A stretch of DNA of 64,000 nt from Megasphaera coli (GTDB lineage: Bacteria; Bacillota; Negativicutes; Veillonellales; Megasphaeraceae). Below the pieces are notes generated by a model, which made no database searches, was not told where the DNA came from, and saw only the letters and a list, made by a program, of their open reading frames with translations. Positions 34,927 to 44,050 of the stretch are shown in pieces (the stretch's first letter is position 1; the number at the start of each line of letters is the position of its first letter). Location: NCBI RefSeq assembly GCF_900095855.1, contig NZ_FMIY01000002.1, positions 425,322-489,321 of the forward strand, given 5' to 3'. Position numbers and translations under genes: made by a program.

Positions 34927-36846
34927 ATGGCAAATATTGTAATCGGAACGGCAGGCCATGTCGATCATGGTAAGACGACTTTGATCAAGGCGTTGACAGG
35001 CATTGAAACGGATACGACAAAAGAAGAGAAAAAACGCGGCATGTCCATTAATTTGGGCTTTGCTTATTTGGATTTACCCAACGGACAGCGTGTCGGTATC
35101 GTTGATGTGCCGGGACATGAAAAGTTTATTAAAAATATGGTTGCCGGATTGCCGGGTATCAATCTTGTCCTTCTCGTTATCGATGCGGGCGAAGGTGTTA
35201 TGCCGCAGACGCGGGAACACATCGATATATTGACGCTCCTGGGTGTCAAAAATTTTCTCATTGTCCTCACGAAGGTTGATACGGTTGATAAAGAGCTCCT
35301 GGAACTTGCCGTTGATGACATTCGCGGCCAACTCGCCGATACGCCCCTGGCCGATGCGGACATCGTTGAAACGGATGCCGTAAGCGGCAAGGGCATTCCC
35401 GAACTCCTCTCCAAAATTGAAGAGTGGACTGAAAAAATTCCCGATACGACGGCGGACGGCAAGGCGCGGCTCAACGTGGATCGCGTGTTTTCCGTCAAAG
35501 GCTTCGGCACGGTTGTCACGGGGACACTCCTGGACGGCTCCGTTACCGTCGGCGATGAACTGACCGTCTATCCGAGCCGGAAGAAAACGCGCATCCGCAG
35601 TATACAGGTCCATGAAGAAGATGTGAAACAGGTCACCGCGCGGCATCGGACGGCTTTAAATCTCGCCAATATCGCCGTAGATGAGATTAAGCGCGGCGAC
35701 GTTCTTTCCGCATCGGACCGACTCAAGCCTACGTGGATGCTCGACGTCAAGGTGACATGCCTGCATGATGCCGTCGCGCCTATCGGCCTCTGGGACAGAG
35801 TGCGCCTTTTGGTCGGTACGCGCGAGGTCATGGCCAGAGCCGTACCTATCGGGGCGGAGCGTATCGAGCCGGGGGAAGAGGGATTCCTTCAACTGCGCCT
35901 GGAAATGGAACAGGTTGTCGTCAAAGAGCGGGACCGTTTCATTTTACGCACCTATTCGCCCATGCACACCATTGCGGGCGGCGAAGTGCTTGACGCGGCA
36001 CCGAAAAAACATCGCCGCTTCAAAGCGGCCGTCTTGGAGAGTTTGAAGACGAAAGAAGAAGGCAACTTGACCGACATTATAGAAGACTTCCTCGTTCACA
36101 AAAAAGAATCCTTCACGGCGGCTAAAGAGTTGGCCGAATATACGGGTCTCAATCAGGAAACCCTGAAAGGGGAAGTACGGAGTCTCATGGATGCCGGTAA
36201 GGTCATACAGACGTCTTCCGGGTATATTCATGCAGACGTATATAAGAAGCTGAAATGTCTGGCCGTACAGCTTTTATTGGTTTACCATCAGAAATTTCCG
36301 CTGCGCCGCGGCATGTCGGCAGAAGAATTCCGCTCCCGCCTGCAGCAAAAGAGCGACGACAAGAATATGAGTGAACGGGAAGTGTCCGCCCTGCTCAAGC
36401 TTCTTCTGGCCGACGGTGCCTGCCGGGAAGAGGGCAATCTCATGGCGGCGGCAAACTTTACGGTTCATTTTAATGAAAAACAGGCGGCACTGCGCAAAAA
36501 GATTGAAGAAGTTGTCAAAAAAAGCGGCTATACGCCTGTAAAGAAAGATGTCTTCGACTCGCTAGATAAGGAAGCGCCGGCCGTAGTGGAAGCCCTGTGC
36601 GGTGACTCGCTTGTCCAGCTTACGCCGGAATACGTCATCGACAAGGCGAAGTTTGCGGCAGCAGTGCAGGCCGTACACGACTATATCGGGTCACATGAAA
36701 AGATGGCTCTCGGTGATTTCCGTGACATTACGGAGTCGAGCCGCAAGTCGTCCATGCTTATTTTGGAATACATGGATCAGTTGGAAATTACGAAGCGAGT
36801 CGAAAATTATCGTATTCTCGGAGCGTATTGGAAGGATGAATCGTAA
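34927..36846 (+). CDS. selB: Selenocysteine-specific elongation factor
   Basis: A 639-residue GTPase that brings Sec-tRNA(Sec) to UGA codons marked by a SECIS hairpin. G1 [13 protein letters not shown] (residues 6-18), G3 [10 protein letters not shown]4 TKVD. Domains II and III are EF-Tu-like, and the C-terminal ~250 residues contain the winged-helix repeats that bind SECIS RNA (e.g. [19 protein letters not shown]). ATG 34927 follows GGAGGAA. Its placement directly after the prd operon, which contains two Sec codons, is functionally apt. Confidence 0.96.
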   Translation: MANIVIGTAGHVDHGKTTLIKALTGIETDTTKEEKKRGMSINLGFAYLDLPNGQRVGIVDVPGHEKFIKNMVAGLPGINLVLLVIDAGEGVMPQTREHIDILTLLGVKNFLIVLTKVDTVDKELLELAVDDIRGQLADTPLADADIVETDAVSGKGIPELLSKIEEWTEKIPDTTADGKARLNVDRVFSVKGFGTVVTGTLLDGSVTVGDELTVYPSRKKTRIRSIQVHEEDVKQVTARHRTALNLANIAVDEIKRGDVLSASDRLKPTWMLDVKVTCLHDAVAPIGLWDRVRLLVGTREVMARAVPIGAERIEPGEEGFLQLRLEMEQVVVKERDRFILRTYSPMHTIAGGEVLDAAPKKHRRFKAAVLESLKTKEEGNLTDIIEDFLVHKKESFTAAKELAEYTGLNQETLKGEVRSLMDAGKVIQTSSGYIHADVYKKLKCLAVQLLLVYHQKFPLRRGMSAEEFRSRLQQKSDDKNMSEREVSALLKLLLADGACREEGNLMAAANFTVHFNEKQAALRKKIEEVVKKSGYTPVKKDVFDSLDKEAPAVVEALCGDSLVQLTPEYVIDKAKFAAAVQAVHDYIGSHEKMALGDFRDITESSRKSSMLILEYMDQLEITKRVENYRILGAYWKDES

Positions 36847-36962
36847 TATAATATGGGCATGGACCGTAAATGTTACTGTACGTCTCACCGATCTCGTAGT
36901 ATGATTAACATAAAAAGCTCCGCATATATAATATGGAGCGAAATGAAAAGAGGGATACACTT

Positions 36963-38366
36963 ATGCTTAACAAGAAAATCGGCCTGTGGGACCTCGTCTT
37001 TATGGACGTGTCGGCATTGTTCGGCATCCGTTGGATTGCCAAATCCACGGCGTCCAGTTTCGGCCTGGGCCTCGGCGCTATTCCGTCATGGGTGCTGTTT
37101 ACCTTTATTTTCTTTGTGCCCTGCGCGCTTATTTGCGCAGAACTGGCGTCCACATACCCGCGTGACGGCGGTTTGTTCGAATGGGTAAAAGAGGCGTACG
37201 GCGAGAAGTTCGGTTTCATGGTTTCGTGGCTGAACTGGACGGCAAAGATATTCTGGTATACATCATTCTTAACCTTTTTGACGATTAATGTTTCTTTTGC
37301 CATCAACATGCCGGCTCTTTCGGAGAACAAGACGTTTGTTCTTATTCTTTCCCTGGCGGTCTTCTGGATTCTGTCCTTTATCAGTACGAAAGGCATGACT
37401 TTAGGCAAATTTTTTACCAACCTAGGTTCGCTCGGCTCTACGGTTCCGGCTATTCTGCTCATTCTCCTGGCTTTTGCGGCAACATTTATTTTCGGCCGTG
37501 AGTCCGCATCGGTCTATACGATCGAGACGATGACTCCTGTCCTCAACTGGGATTCTCTGGGTGCCATTTCCACCGTTATGTTTGCTTTGGCAGGTTCGGA
37601 AATTACGGCCAACTTCGTTACGGAAATGGATAATCCGAAACGTGATTTTCCCCGTGCCATCCTGATTGCGGCCGCTATCGTATCGGGTATTTACATGCTC
37701 GGCTCTATTGCCATCACCATGATTCTGCCGACCGACCAGATTACGGCGTCTCAAGGCATCCTTGTCAGCCTGGCGACCATTGCCCGGTGGTTCGGCATCG
37801 GCACGTGGTTCATTCAGCTTGTCGCCCTGGGCATTACGTTCTCCATGATCGGTGCCATTATTCTCTACATCGCTTCGCCTGTTAAAATGCTTTTCGGCAG
37901 CGTAAAACCCGGCATTTTTCCGGAATCCCTGACGAAGACGAACGCTCACAACGTGCCGGAAAAGGCCGTATACCTGCAGGCGGTTATCGTCACGGTTATT
38001 ATCCTGTCCATTCAGTTCATTCCGTCCGTCGACGCTATTTACAACGTTCTCGTCACGATGACGGCACTGACGGCACTCTTCCCGTACGCGCTTCTCTTCC
38101 TGTCGTACATCAAACTGCGCAAGACGAGACCCGGCGAAGAACGTCCTTATGAAATGGTCAAGGGCAACGGCACGGCCGTATCCATTGCGACCATGTCTTT
38201 TGTCGTCGTCATCATCGGTATTGTTCTTTCCGCATCGCCGGTCATGAAGACCTTTGAAGATAATCTTATTTATGAATGCGAAATGATTGGCGGTGCCGTC
38301 ATCATCATTGCCGCCGGTCTCATGCTTTGGAATCGTTTTGTAAAACGGACGGGCTTTAAAGAATAA
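36963..38366 (+). CDS. APC-superfamily amino acid permease
   Basis: A 467-residue permease with about twelve membrane helices, of the amino acid-polyamine-organocation superfamily. Seen are the start GLWDLVFMDVSALFGIRWIA, CAELASTYPRDGGLFEWVKEAYGEKFGF in helix 2-3, and FALAGSEITANFVTEMDNPKRDFPRA (the consensus transport motif). It starts at ATG 36963, 9 bases after GAGGG. Nearest groups import or exchange acidic or neutral amino acids; in this setting uptake of proline or a proline precursor is possible but unproven. Confidence 0.85.
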   Translation: MLNKKIGLWDLVFMDVSALFGIRWIAKSTASSFGLGLGAIPSWVLFTFIFFVPCALICAELASTYPRDGGLFEWVKEAYGEKFGFMVSWLNWTAKIFWYTSFLTFLTINVSFAINMPALSENKTFVLILSLAVFWILSFISTKGMTLGKFFTNLGSLGSTVPAILLILLAFAATFIFGRESASVYTIETMTPVLNWDSLGAISTVMFALAGSEITANFVTEMDNPKRDFPRAILIAAAIVSGIYMLGSIAITMILPTDQITASQGILVSLATIARWFGIGTWFIQLVALGITFSMIGAIILYIASPVKMLFGSVKPGIFPESLTKTNAHNVPEKAVYLQAVIVTVIILSIQFIPSVDAIYNVLVTMTALTALFPYALLFLSYIKLRKTRPGEERPYEMVKGNGTAVSIATMSFVVVIIGIVLSASPVMKTFEDNLIYECEMIGGAVIIIAAGLMLWNRFVKRTGFKE

Positions 38367-38418
38367 GCGGCCTGCCTGATAGATATATTCTTACATTTTA
38401 ATATAAGGAGGGTTTAGT

Positions 38419-39498
38419 ATGCATCAGAATCGAGTTAAGCGAGTATTGGAAGGTATGGCGAAAGAAAATTTAACACAAATGATCGTCTCCGATCCGTGTG
38501 CGATTTTTTACTTGACCGGCGTATGGATTCATCCGGGAGAACGCATGTTGGCTCTGTATTTGACACAGAGCGGCAAGCATAAGCTGTTCGTAAATGAACT
38601 TTTCCCTTATGCAGCCGACGTGGAAGCCGAAAAAATTTGGCTCAACGACAATCAGGATGCCGTTTCCATTTTGGCCGACTACCTCGAAAAAGACAAGACT
38701 CTGGGCGTCGACAAGAACTGGCCGTCCCGTTTCCTCATCGGCCTCATTGAGCGCCATGCAGGCAGCGCTTTTGTAAACGGTTCCGACATTATCGACCGCG
38801 TACGCATGGTAAAAGATGCGGAAGAACTGGATATTATGCGCAAGGCGTCGGAACTCAACGATATTGCCATGGGTAAAATGGTGAAGCTCGCGTCTGAAGA
38901 CTTGGATGAAGCGGCGATGGGACGCAAGCTCGGTGAAATTTGGGAAGAGCTCGGTGCGGAAGGTCATTCATTCGAACCGATTATGGCATACGGCCCGAAC
39001 GGTGCCGATCCTCATCATACGACGGTGAAAGGGGCGTATAAAAAGCCCGGCGACAGCGTCGTCATCGACATGGGCTGCATTTATAAGTCCTATTGCTCCG
39101 ACATGACACGTACGGTCTTCTATAAGTCCGTGTCGGATGAAGCGAAAAAAGTATATGAAATTACGCGGGACGCAAACCTCAAGGCCATCGAAAAGATTAA
39201 ACCGGGCGTGAAGTTCAGCGAACTTGATGCGGCGGCGCGCGATTACATTACGGAACACGGTTATGGCAAGTATTTTACCCATCGTCTCGGCCATTCCATC
39301 GGCCTGGAAGACCACGAAGTGGGAGACGTTTCGGCCGTTAACCACGACGTTGTCGTACCGGGCCGCGTATTTTCCATTGAACCGGGGATTTACTTGCCCG
39401 GTAAGCTCGGCGTGCGCGTAGAAGACCTCGTCATCGCGACGGAAGACGGCTGCGAAGTCTTGAACAAGTACACGAAAGACCTTATCGTCGTCGAATAA
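38419..39498 (+). CDS. M24-family Xaa-Pro peptidase
   Basis: A 359-residue creatinase/prolidase-fold metallopeptidase that cleaves X-Pro bonds (aminopeptidase P or prolidase type). The N-terminal creatinase-like domain is ~130 residues. Metal ligands are visible in VIDMGC, SDMTRT, HRLGHSIGLEDHE, FSIEPGIY and VRVEDLV. ATG 38419 follows AAGGAGGG. Release of proline from peptides would feed the nearby D-proline reductase, so its position is meaningful. Confidence 0.93.
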   Translation: MHQNRVKRVLEGMAKENLTQMIVSDPCAIFYLTGVWIHPGERMLALYLTQSGKHKLFVNELFPYAADVEAEKIWLNDNQDAVSILADYLEKDKTLGVDKNWPSRFLIGLIERHAGSAFVNGSDIIDRVRMVKDAEELDIMRKASELNDIAMGKMVKLASEDLDEAAMGRKLGEIWEELGAEGHSFEPIMAYGPNGADPHHTTVKGAYKKPGDSVVIDMGCIYKSYCSDMTRTVFYKSVSDEAKKVYEITRDANLKAIEKIKPGVKFSELDAAARDYITEHGYGKYFTHRLGHSIGLEDHEVGDVSAVNHDVVVPGRVFSIEPGIYLPGKLGVRVEDLVIATEDGCEVLNKYTKDLIVVE

Positions 39499-39509
39499 GT
39501 TGATACGGG

Positions 39510-39548
39510 AGAGCCGTGCTGCACCGAAATAGGCACGGCTCTTTTTTT
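39510..39548 (+). terminator. Terminator after the Xaa-Pro peptidase
   Basis: AGAGCCGTGC and GCACGGCTCT form a 10 bp stem with a loop of about 13 bases and a run of T residues. The T run ends only a few bases before the ribosome site of the next gene. Confidence 0.88.
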
Positions 39549-39564
39549 GAGAGAGGAGATATGC

Positions 39565-40548
39565 ATGCTCTTATTGAAACGGGCGGATATAGAAAGCATA
39601 TATACCATGAAAGACGCCATCAAAGCGGTGAAGCGGTCGTACAGCCTCGCTTCGGCCGGCAAGGCCGTCGTGCCCTTGCGGACGAGTCTCATCAATAAGG
39701 AAGCGGACGGCACTTTTTTGTTTATGCCGGCCTATGCGGCGGAAACGGGCAAAGATTCCTTAAAGGTTGTCAGCGTATTTCCCCGCAATAAAGATAAAGG
39801 ACTGCCCGTGACGCAGGGCGTCATTCTTCTCATGGACGGCGAAAATGGCGGCTATCTCGCTATGCTTGACGGCACGTACATTACAGCTTTGCGTACAGGT
39901 GCCTCGGCAGGTGCCGCCTTTGACCTTTTTGCGCGCCCCGATGCGACCGTAGGCGCACTCATCGGTACGGGCGGCCAGGCGGAAGCACAACTAGCGGCCA
40001 TGCTGTGCGGCAGAAATTTAAAAGAAGTGCGTTTATACAGCCGCAACCGGGAAAAACGGGAAAACTTTGCCGCAGTTATGGCGAAACGCTTCGCTCAGGC
40101 GGGTACGCGTATTGTCGCCGCCGCATCGGCCGATGCGGCCGTTGCAGGTGCCGACCTGATCAGTGCCGCTACGACGGCGACGAGTCCGGTTGTTCGCGGT
40201 GAAATCGTAAAGGAAGGGGCCGTCGTTTGCAGTATCGGCTCGTACCGGCCCGACATGATTGAACTGGACGGGGACGTCTTGAGAAGAGCCGCTGCTGTCT
40301 ATGTCGATTCGAAAGAAGCCGTTCTCGCCGAAGCTGGCGATTTGATTCAGCCTATAGAAGCCGGAGAATTTTCAGCTGAAAACATAACGGGCGAGCTGGG
40401 CGACGTCATTAACAAGAAGCTGCACCCACGCAGAAGCGATAAGGACATCCTCGTATTTAAGAGTGTCGGCATCGGCATTCAGGACTTAGTGACGGCGGCG
40501 GACATTTACGAAAAGGCCCGTACTGCCGAAGTCGGGACAAAATGGTAA
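39565..40548 (+). CDS. Ornithine cyclodeaminase / mu-crystallin family protein
   Basis: A 327-residue NAD(P)-dependent enzyme of the ornithine cyclodeaminase superfamily. The LRTGASAGAAFDLFARPDA and GALIGTGGQAEAQLAAM (dinucleotide-binding glycine loop) segments are typical; SIGSYRPDMIELD and VYVDSKEAVL follow. The start is ATG 39565 (MLLLKRADIES), 7 bases after GAGAGGAG. Family members deaminate ornithine to proline, or reduce pyrroline-2-carboxylate or make other cyclic amino acids. Either activity would supply proline to the adjacent reductase system; which one is not decidable here. Confidence 0.82.
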   Translation: MLLLKRADIESIYTMKDAIKAVKRSYSLASAGKAVVPLRTSLINKEADGTFLFMPAYAAETGKDSLKVVSVFPRNKDKGLPVTQGVILLMDGENGGYLAMLDGTYITALRTGASAGAAFDLFARPDATVGALIGTGGQAEAQLAAMLCGRNLKEVRLYSRNREKRENFAAVMAKRFAQAGTRIVAAASADAAVAGADLISAATTATSPVVRGEIVKEGAVVCSIGSYRPDMIELDGDVLRRAAAVYVDSKEAVLAEAGDLIQPIEAGEFSAENITGELGDVINKKLHPRRSDKDILVFKSVGIGIQDLVTAADIYEKARTAEVGTKW

Positions 40549-40611
40549 GTACGGCGGCTAAAAATGATTGTCAAAGGGCGTGTAATGTGATACCATTAAC
40601 ATGATGTTTTT

Positions 40612-40708
40612 GGGGGGGGCTGGGTTCTGGTGTGCCCTCCGGTCTTCAAAACCGGTATGAGGAGTTAGGAGCTTCTTAGGTGGGTTCGATTCCCACACCT
40701 TCCCGCCA
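40612..40708 (+). tRNA. selC: tRNA-Sec (anticodon TCA)
   Basis: A 97-base tRNA with anticodon loop CTTCAAA (UCA) on a 5 bp CCGGT/ACCGG stem, a long variable arm (AGGAG/CTTCT stem), T arm GTGGG-TTCGATT-CCCAC, and encoded GCCA. The acceptor is 8 bp, as in bacterial tRNA-Sec, made of eight consecutive G residues; the last pairs poorly (G-A). It reads UGA for SelB-dependent selenocysteine insertion. Located 4 kb from selB. Confidence 0.95.
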
Positions 40709-40720
40709 AATGTGTATTGG

Positions 40721-40745
40721 GGCCGAGCAGTTGCTCGGCTCTTTT
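40721..40745 (+). terminator. Terminator of tRNA-Sec
   Basis: GGCCGAGCA and TGCTCGGC(T) pair, followed by CTTTT, 13 bases after the encoded CCA. Confidence 0.75.
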
Positions 40746-40765
40746 AAATAGAAGCATGAGGATAT

Positions 40766-43700
40766 ATGAAAAAGACGGAACGTCTCTTCGAGTGGCTGGA
40801 AGAAGATAAATCAATACGTGCCGTCGCCGCTTTGCAACGGGGCGGCGTATACGGTATGTACGGCTTGGGCGGTTCGGCAAAGGCCGCCGTCACGGCAAAT
40901 CTCCTGAACCGCACGGGTAAAAAGGCAATTATCATCGTGCCGACAGCGGAACAGCAGCACGAATGGCTTACGGATCTGCATTTTTTTGCACCCGAGCGGC
41001 AGGCCTATTCATTCCCCGTCGTGCCTAAGGCGTCTTTTACGGTTACGGCCGGGAGCCTTGACTTTGCGGCAAAACGCATGGAAGCCCTCACGGCCTTGCG
41101 CGGCGAAGCGCCGTGCTTTGTCATTGCCACGGCCGTGGAAGCGGCGCAATTCATAGCACCGCCGCAGCGCATTGACGAAGCGGTTCTTGTTTTTTCTGCA
41201 GATTCCGACTACAATCGCGATACCATCTTGACAGGCTTTGTCGACGGCGGTTATGAAAGGACGGATCTTGTCGACCGGCGCGGTTCTTTTTCCGTGCGCG
41301 GCGATATTATTGACGTTTATCCCGTAAATGAAGATCAACCGGTGCGTTTGGAATTTTTCGGCGATACATTGGAACATATTCGTTACTTTGATATAAATAC
41401 GCAGAAGTCGCAGGATGATATGAAGTTTATACGCATCCTGCCCTTTGCGGCTGTCCGTGATGCCGGTGAGGAGGAGGCGACCTTACTTGATTACGGCGAA
41501 AATGCCTATATCATCTGGGATGAAGGAAATCGTGTAAAAGAAGAATTGAAGAAGGCGCGAACCGACGGCGAACATGATAAGGAACAATTGGCGGCATGGC
41601 GGAACCTGATCTCGTCGAAGGGGCAGGAAGGGACTCTTTTTATATCCCTTTTGGCACAGTCTGTAAGCGATGTGACGCTCACTGCCGTCTTCGGCTTTAC
41701 GGCTAAACTTGTTGCCGCCTTTCGCAAGGAATTTACGCTCTTAAAAGATGAAATACTCAACTGGATTCACACGGGCTGCCGCGTGGTCTTTATCTTTGCA
41801 GACCGGCGCCGCAGCACGGCCTTTCAAAACTGGCTGCGTCAAAACGAGTTGGCTGCAAGGACTTTGGATACAGGTGCTTATGAACCGGGACTTTATATAT
41901 CGGAAGGAGAAATTCAGCACGGTTTTGAACTTCCATACGCCAAGACCGTCGTTCTGGCCGAACGGGATGTATACGGAACGCAGAAAAAACGGCTGCGCCG
42001 CCGTCGGGAAAAAGGGCAGGAAATCAATGCTTTTACGGATTTAAAGAACGGCGACTATGTCGTCCACGAGACGCACGGTATCGGCAGATATATGGGTATC
42101 GCCACGATTGAGACGGACGGGATTCACAAGGATTATTTGGAAGTACATTATGCCGGCAGCGATACGCTTTATGTGCCGACGGATCAGCTTGAACTTTTGC
42201 AGCGCTACATCGGCAATGACGGAGAAGTGCCGCGCCTTCACCGTATGGGAGGTGCCGACTGGAAAAAGACCCGCTTGAAGGCGCAAAAATCTATTGACGA
42301 TTTGGCGGAGAAACTGATCGCCTTATATGCGGCGCGGGAAGTCGTGCCGGGTTACGCCTTTCCTCCGGACACGTCCTTTCAGCGCGAATTTGAAGACACC
42401 TTTCCGTATGAAGAAACGCAGGATCAGCTGCGGGCCGTGGCGGAGATCAAAGAGAGTATGGAAAAGCCCGTGCCAATGGACTGCCTCGTCTGCGGCGATG
42501 TGGGCTTCGGCAAGACGGAGGTAGCCCTCCGCGCCGCCTTCAAAGCGGTCATGGGCGGCAAGCAGGTGGCCGTCCTCGTGCCGACGACCGTCCTGGCGCA
42601 GCAGCATTATCAGACCTTTACGGAACGGTTTCAATCCTTTGCCGTGACTTGTGACGTATTAAACCGCTTTCGCTCGATAAAGGAACGGAAGGTCATCTTG
42701 GAAAAACTGGCTGCCGGAAATATTGATATCCTCATCGGCACACACAGTATACTTAATAAAAATGTCAGGTTTAAAGACGCAGGGCTTCTCATTGTTGATG
42801 AAGAGCAGCGTTTCGGTGTGGCACAGAAAGAAAAGTGGAAATCATGGGCTACGGGCATAGATGTGCTTACCTTGTCGGCTACGCCCATTCCGCGTACCCT
42901 GCACATGTCGCTCGTGCATTTACGGCAAATGTGCCTTATCGAGACGCCGCCGACGGATCGCCTGCCTGTGCAGACCTATGTGACCGAGTATGATGCCGCC
43001 GTCGTGCGCGATGCCGTCATGCGCGAGAAGCGGCGGGGCGGACAGGTTTTCTTCGTCTATAACCGCGTCGCATCCATGGCACGCATGAAGGTGGAATTGG
43101 AAGCCATCCTGCCGGACGTCACTATCGGTATGGCTCACGGTCAAATGGCGGGAAACGTCTTGGAAGCGACGATGTTCGCTTTTTACGAGGGCGAATACGA
43201 TGTTCTTCTTTGCTCAAGCCTCGTCGAAAACGGCCTGGATATCGCCAATGCCAATACGATTATCGTTTACGACGCGGACCGGTTCGGCCTGTCGCAGCTT
43301 TATCAGATGCGCGGCCGCGTAGGACGCAGCTATCGTATGGCCTACGCATATTTCCTCTACAGGCGCAATAAGATTCTCTCGGAAGTGGCCGAAAAACGAC
43401 TTCAGGCGGTGAAGGATTTTACAGAACTCGGTTCGGGTTTTAAAATCGCCATGCGCGACTTGGAAATTCGCGGTGCCGGCAACCTCCTAGGACGCGAACA
43501 GCACGGCAATATTGCAGGTGTCGGCTTCGCCATGTACTGCCGCATGCTGGAAGATGCTATCCGGCGGCTGCAGCACGAAGGGCCGAAGAATCGGCCCGAG
43601 GTGCATACGGTCATGGACATTCACGTCGATGCCTTCATTGACGAGACCTATATACAGCACGGCGGGCAGAAAATAGAAATGTATCAGCGCCTGGCCTTGG

Positions 43701-44050
43701 CGGAAACGCCCGCACAGGTCAATGAGTTGGAAGAAGAACTGCGTGACCGCTACGGCAAGCCGACGGAAGCGGTTGAAAAACTCCTCACGGTTACGCGTCT
43801 TCGTCTTACGGCACAGGACATGGGCATTGTCCACATCGGGCAAAAAGCGTCGGTCCTGGAAATTCGCTGGCAAGACGGCACGGTCTTGCCGGATCCGGAT
43901 ACATTTGCCCTCATCCTGCGCAAGCGGTGTCGTCGCCTGCCCGGCTTCAGATCGGCCTTTCAGTTCGACTTGACCGGCATACCCGATGTTTTATCGTACT
44001 TGGACTATATTTTAAAAGCCTGCCGGGGAGAGGAGGCCGCCAATGGCTAA
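40766..44050 (+). CDS. mfd: Transcription-repair coupling factor
   Basis: A 1094-residue ATP-dependent translocase that removes stalled RNA polymerase and recruits UvrA. N-terminal UvrB-like domains, the RNA polymerase-interacting domain (NGDYVVHETHGIGRYMGI near residue 425), then the RecG-like motor with Walker A VCGDVGFGKTEVAL, DEEQ box LIVDEEQRFGV and SATPIPRTL, and the TRG/relay segment LGREQHGN. Start ATG 40766 follows TGAGGA. Length is slightly below the 1150-1180 typical of other species. Overlaps the next gene by 8 bases. Confidence 0.96.
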   Translation: MKKTERLFEWLEEDKSIRAVAALQRGGVYGMYGLGGSAKAAVTANLLNRTGKKAIIIVPTAEQQHEWLTDLHFFAPERQAYSFPVVPKASFTVTAGSLDFAAKRMEALTALRGEAPCFVIATAVEAAQFIAPPQRIDEAVLVFSADSDYNRDTILTGFVDGGYERTDLVDRRGSFSVRGDIIDVYPVNEDQPVRLEFFGDTLEHIRYFDINTQKSQDDMKFIRILPFAAVRDAGEEEATLLDYGENAYIIWDEGNRVKEELKKARTDGEHDKEQLAAWRNLISSKGQEGTLFISLLAQSVSDVTLTAVFGFTAKLVAAFRKEFTLLKDEILNWIHTGCRVVFIFADRRRSTAFQNWLRQNELAARTLDTGAYEPGLYISEGEIQHGFELPYAKTVVLAERDVYGTQKKRLRRRREKGQEINAFTDLKNGDYVVHETHGIGRYMGIATIETDGIHKDYLEVHYAGSDTLYVPTDQLELLQRYIGNDGEVPRLHRMGGADWKKTRLKAQKSIDDLAEKLIALYAAREVVPGYAFPPDTSFQREFEDTFPYEETQDQLRAVAEIKESMEKPVPMDCLVCGDVGFGKTEVALRAAFKAVMGGKQVAVLVPTTVLAQQHYQTFTERFQSFAVTCDVLNRFRSIKERKVILEKLAAGNIDILIGTHSILNKNVRFKDAGLLIVDEEQRFGVAQKEKWKSWATGIDVLTLSATPIPRTLHMSLVHLRQMCLIETPPTDRLPVQTYVTEYDAAVVRDAVMREKRRGGQVFFVYNRVASMARMKVELEAILPDVTIGMAHGQMAGNVLEATMFAFYEGEYDVLLCSSLVENGLDIANANTIIVYDADRFGLSQLYQMRGRVGRSYRMAYAYFLYRRNKILSEVAEKRLQAVKDFTELGSGFKIAMRDLEIRGAGNLLGREQHGNIAGVGFAMYCRMLEDAIRRLQHEGPKNRPEVHTVMDIHVDAFIDETYIQHGGQKIEMYQRLALAETPAQVNELEEELRDRYGKPTEAVEKLLTVTRLRLTAQDMGIVHIGQKASVLEIRWQDGTVLPDPDTFALILRKRCRRLPGFRSAFQFDLTGIPDVLSYLDYILKACRGEEAANG

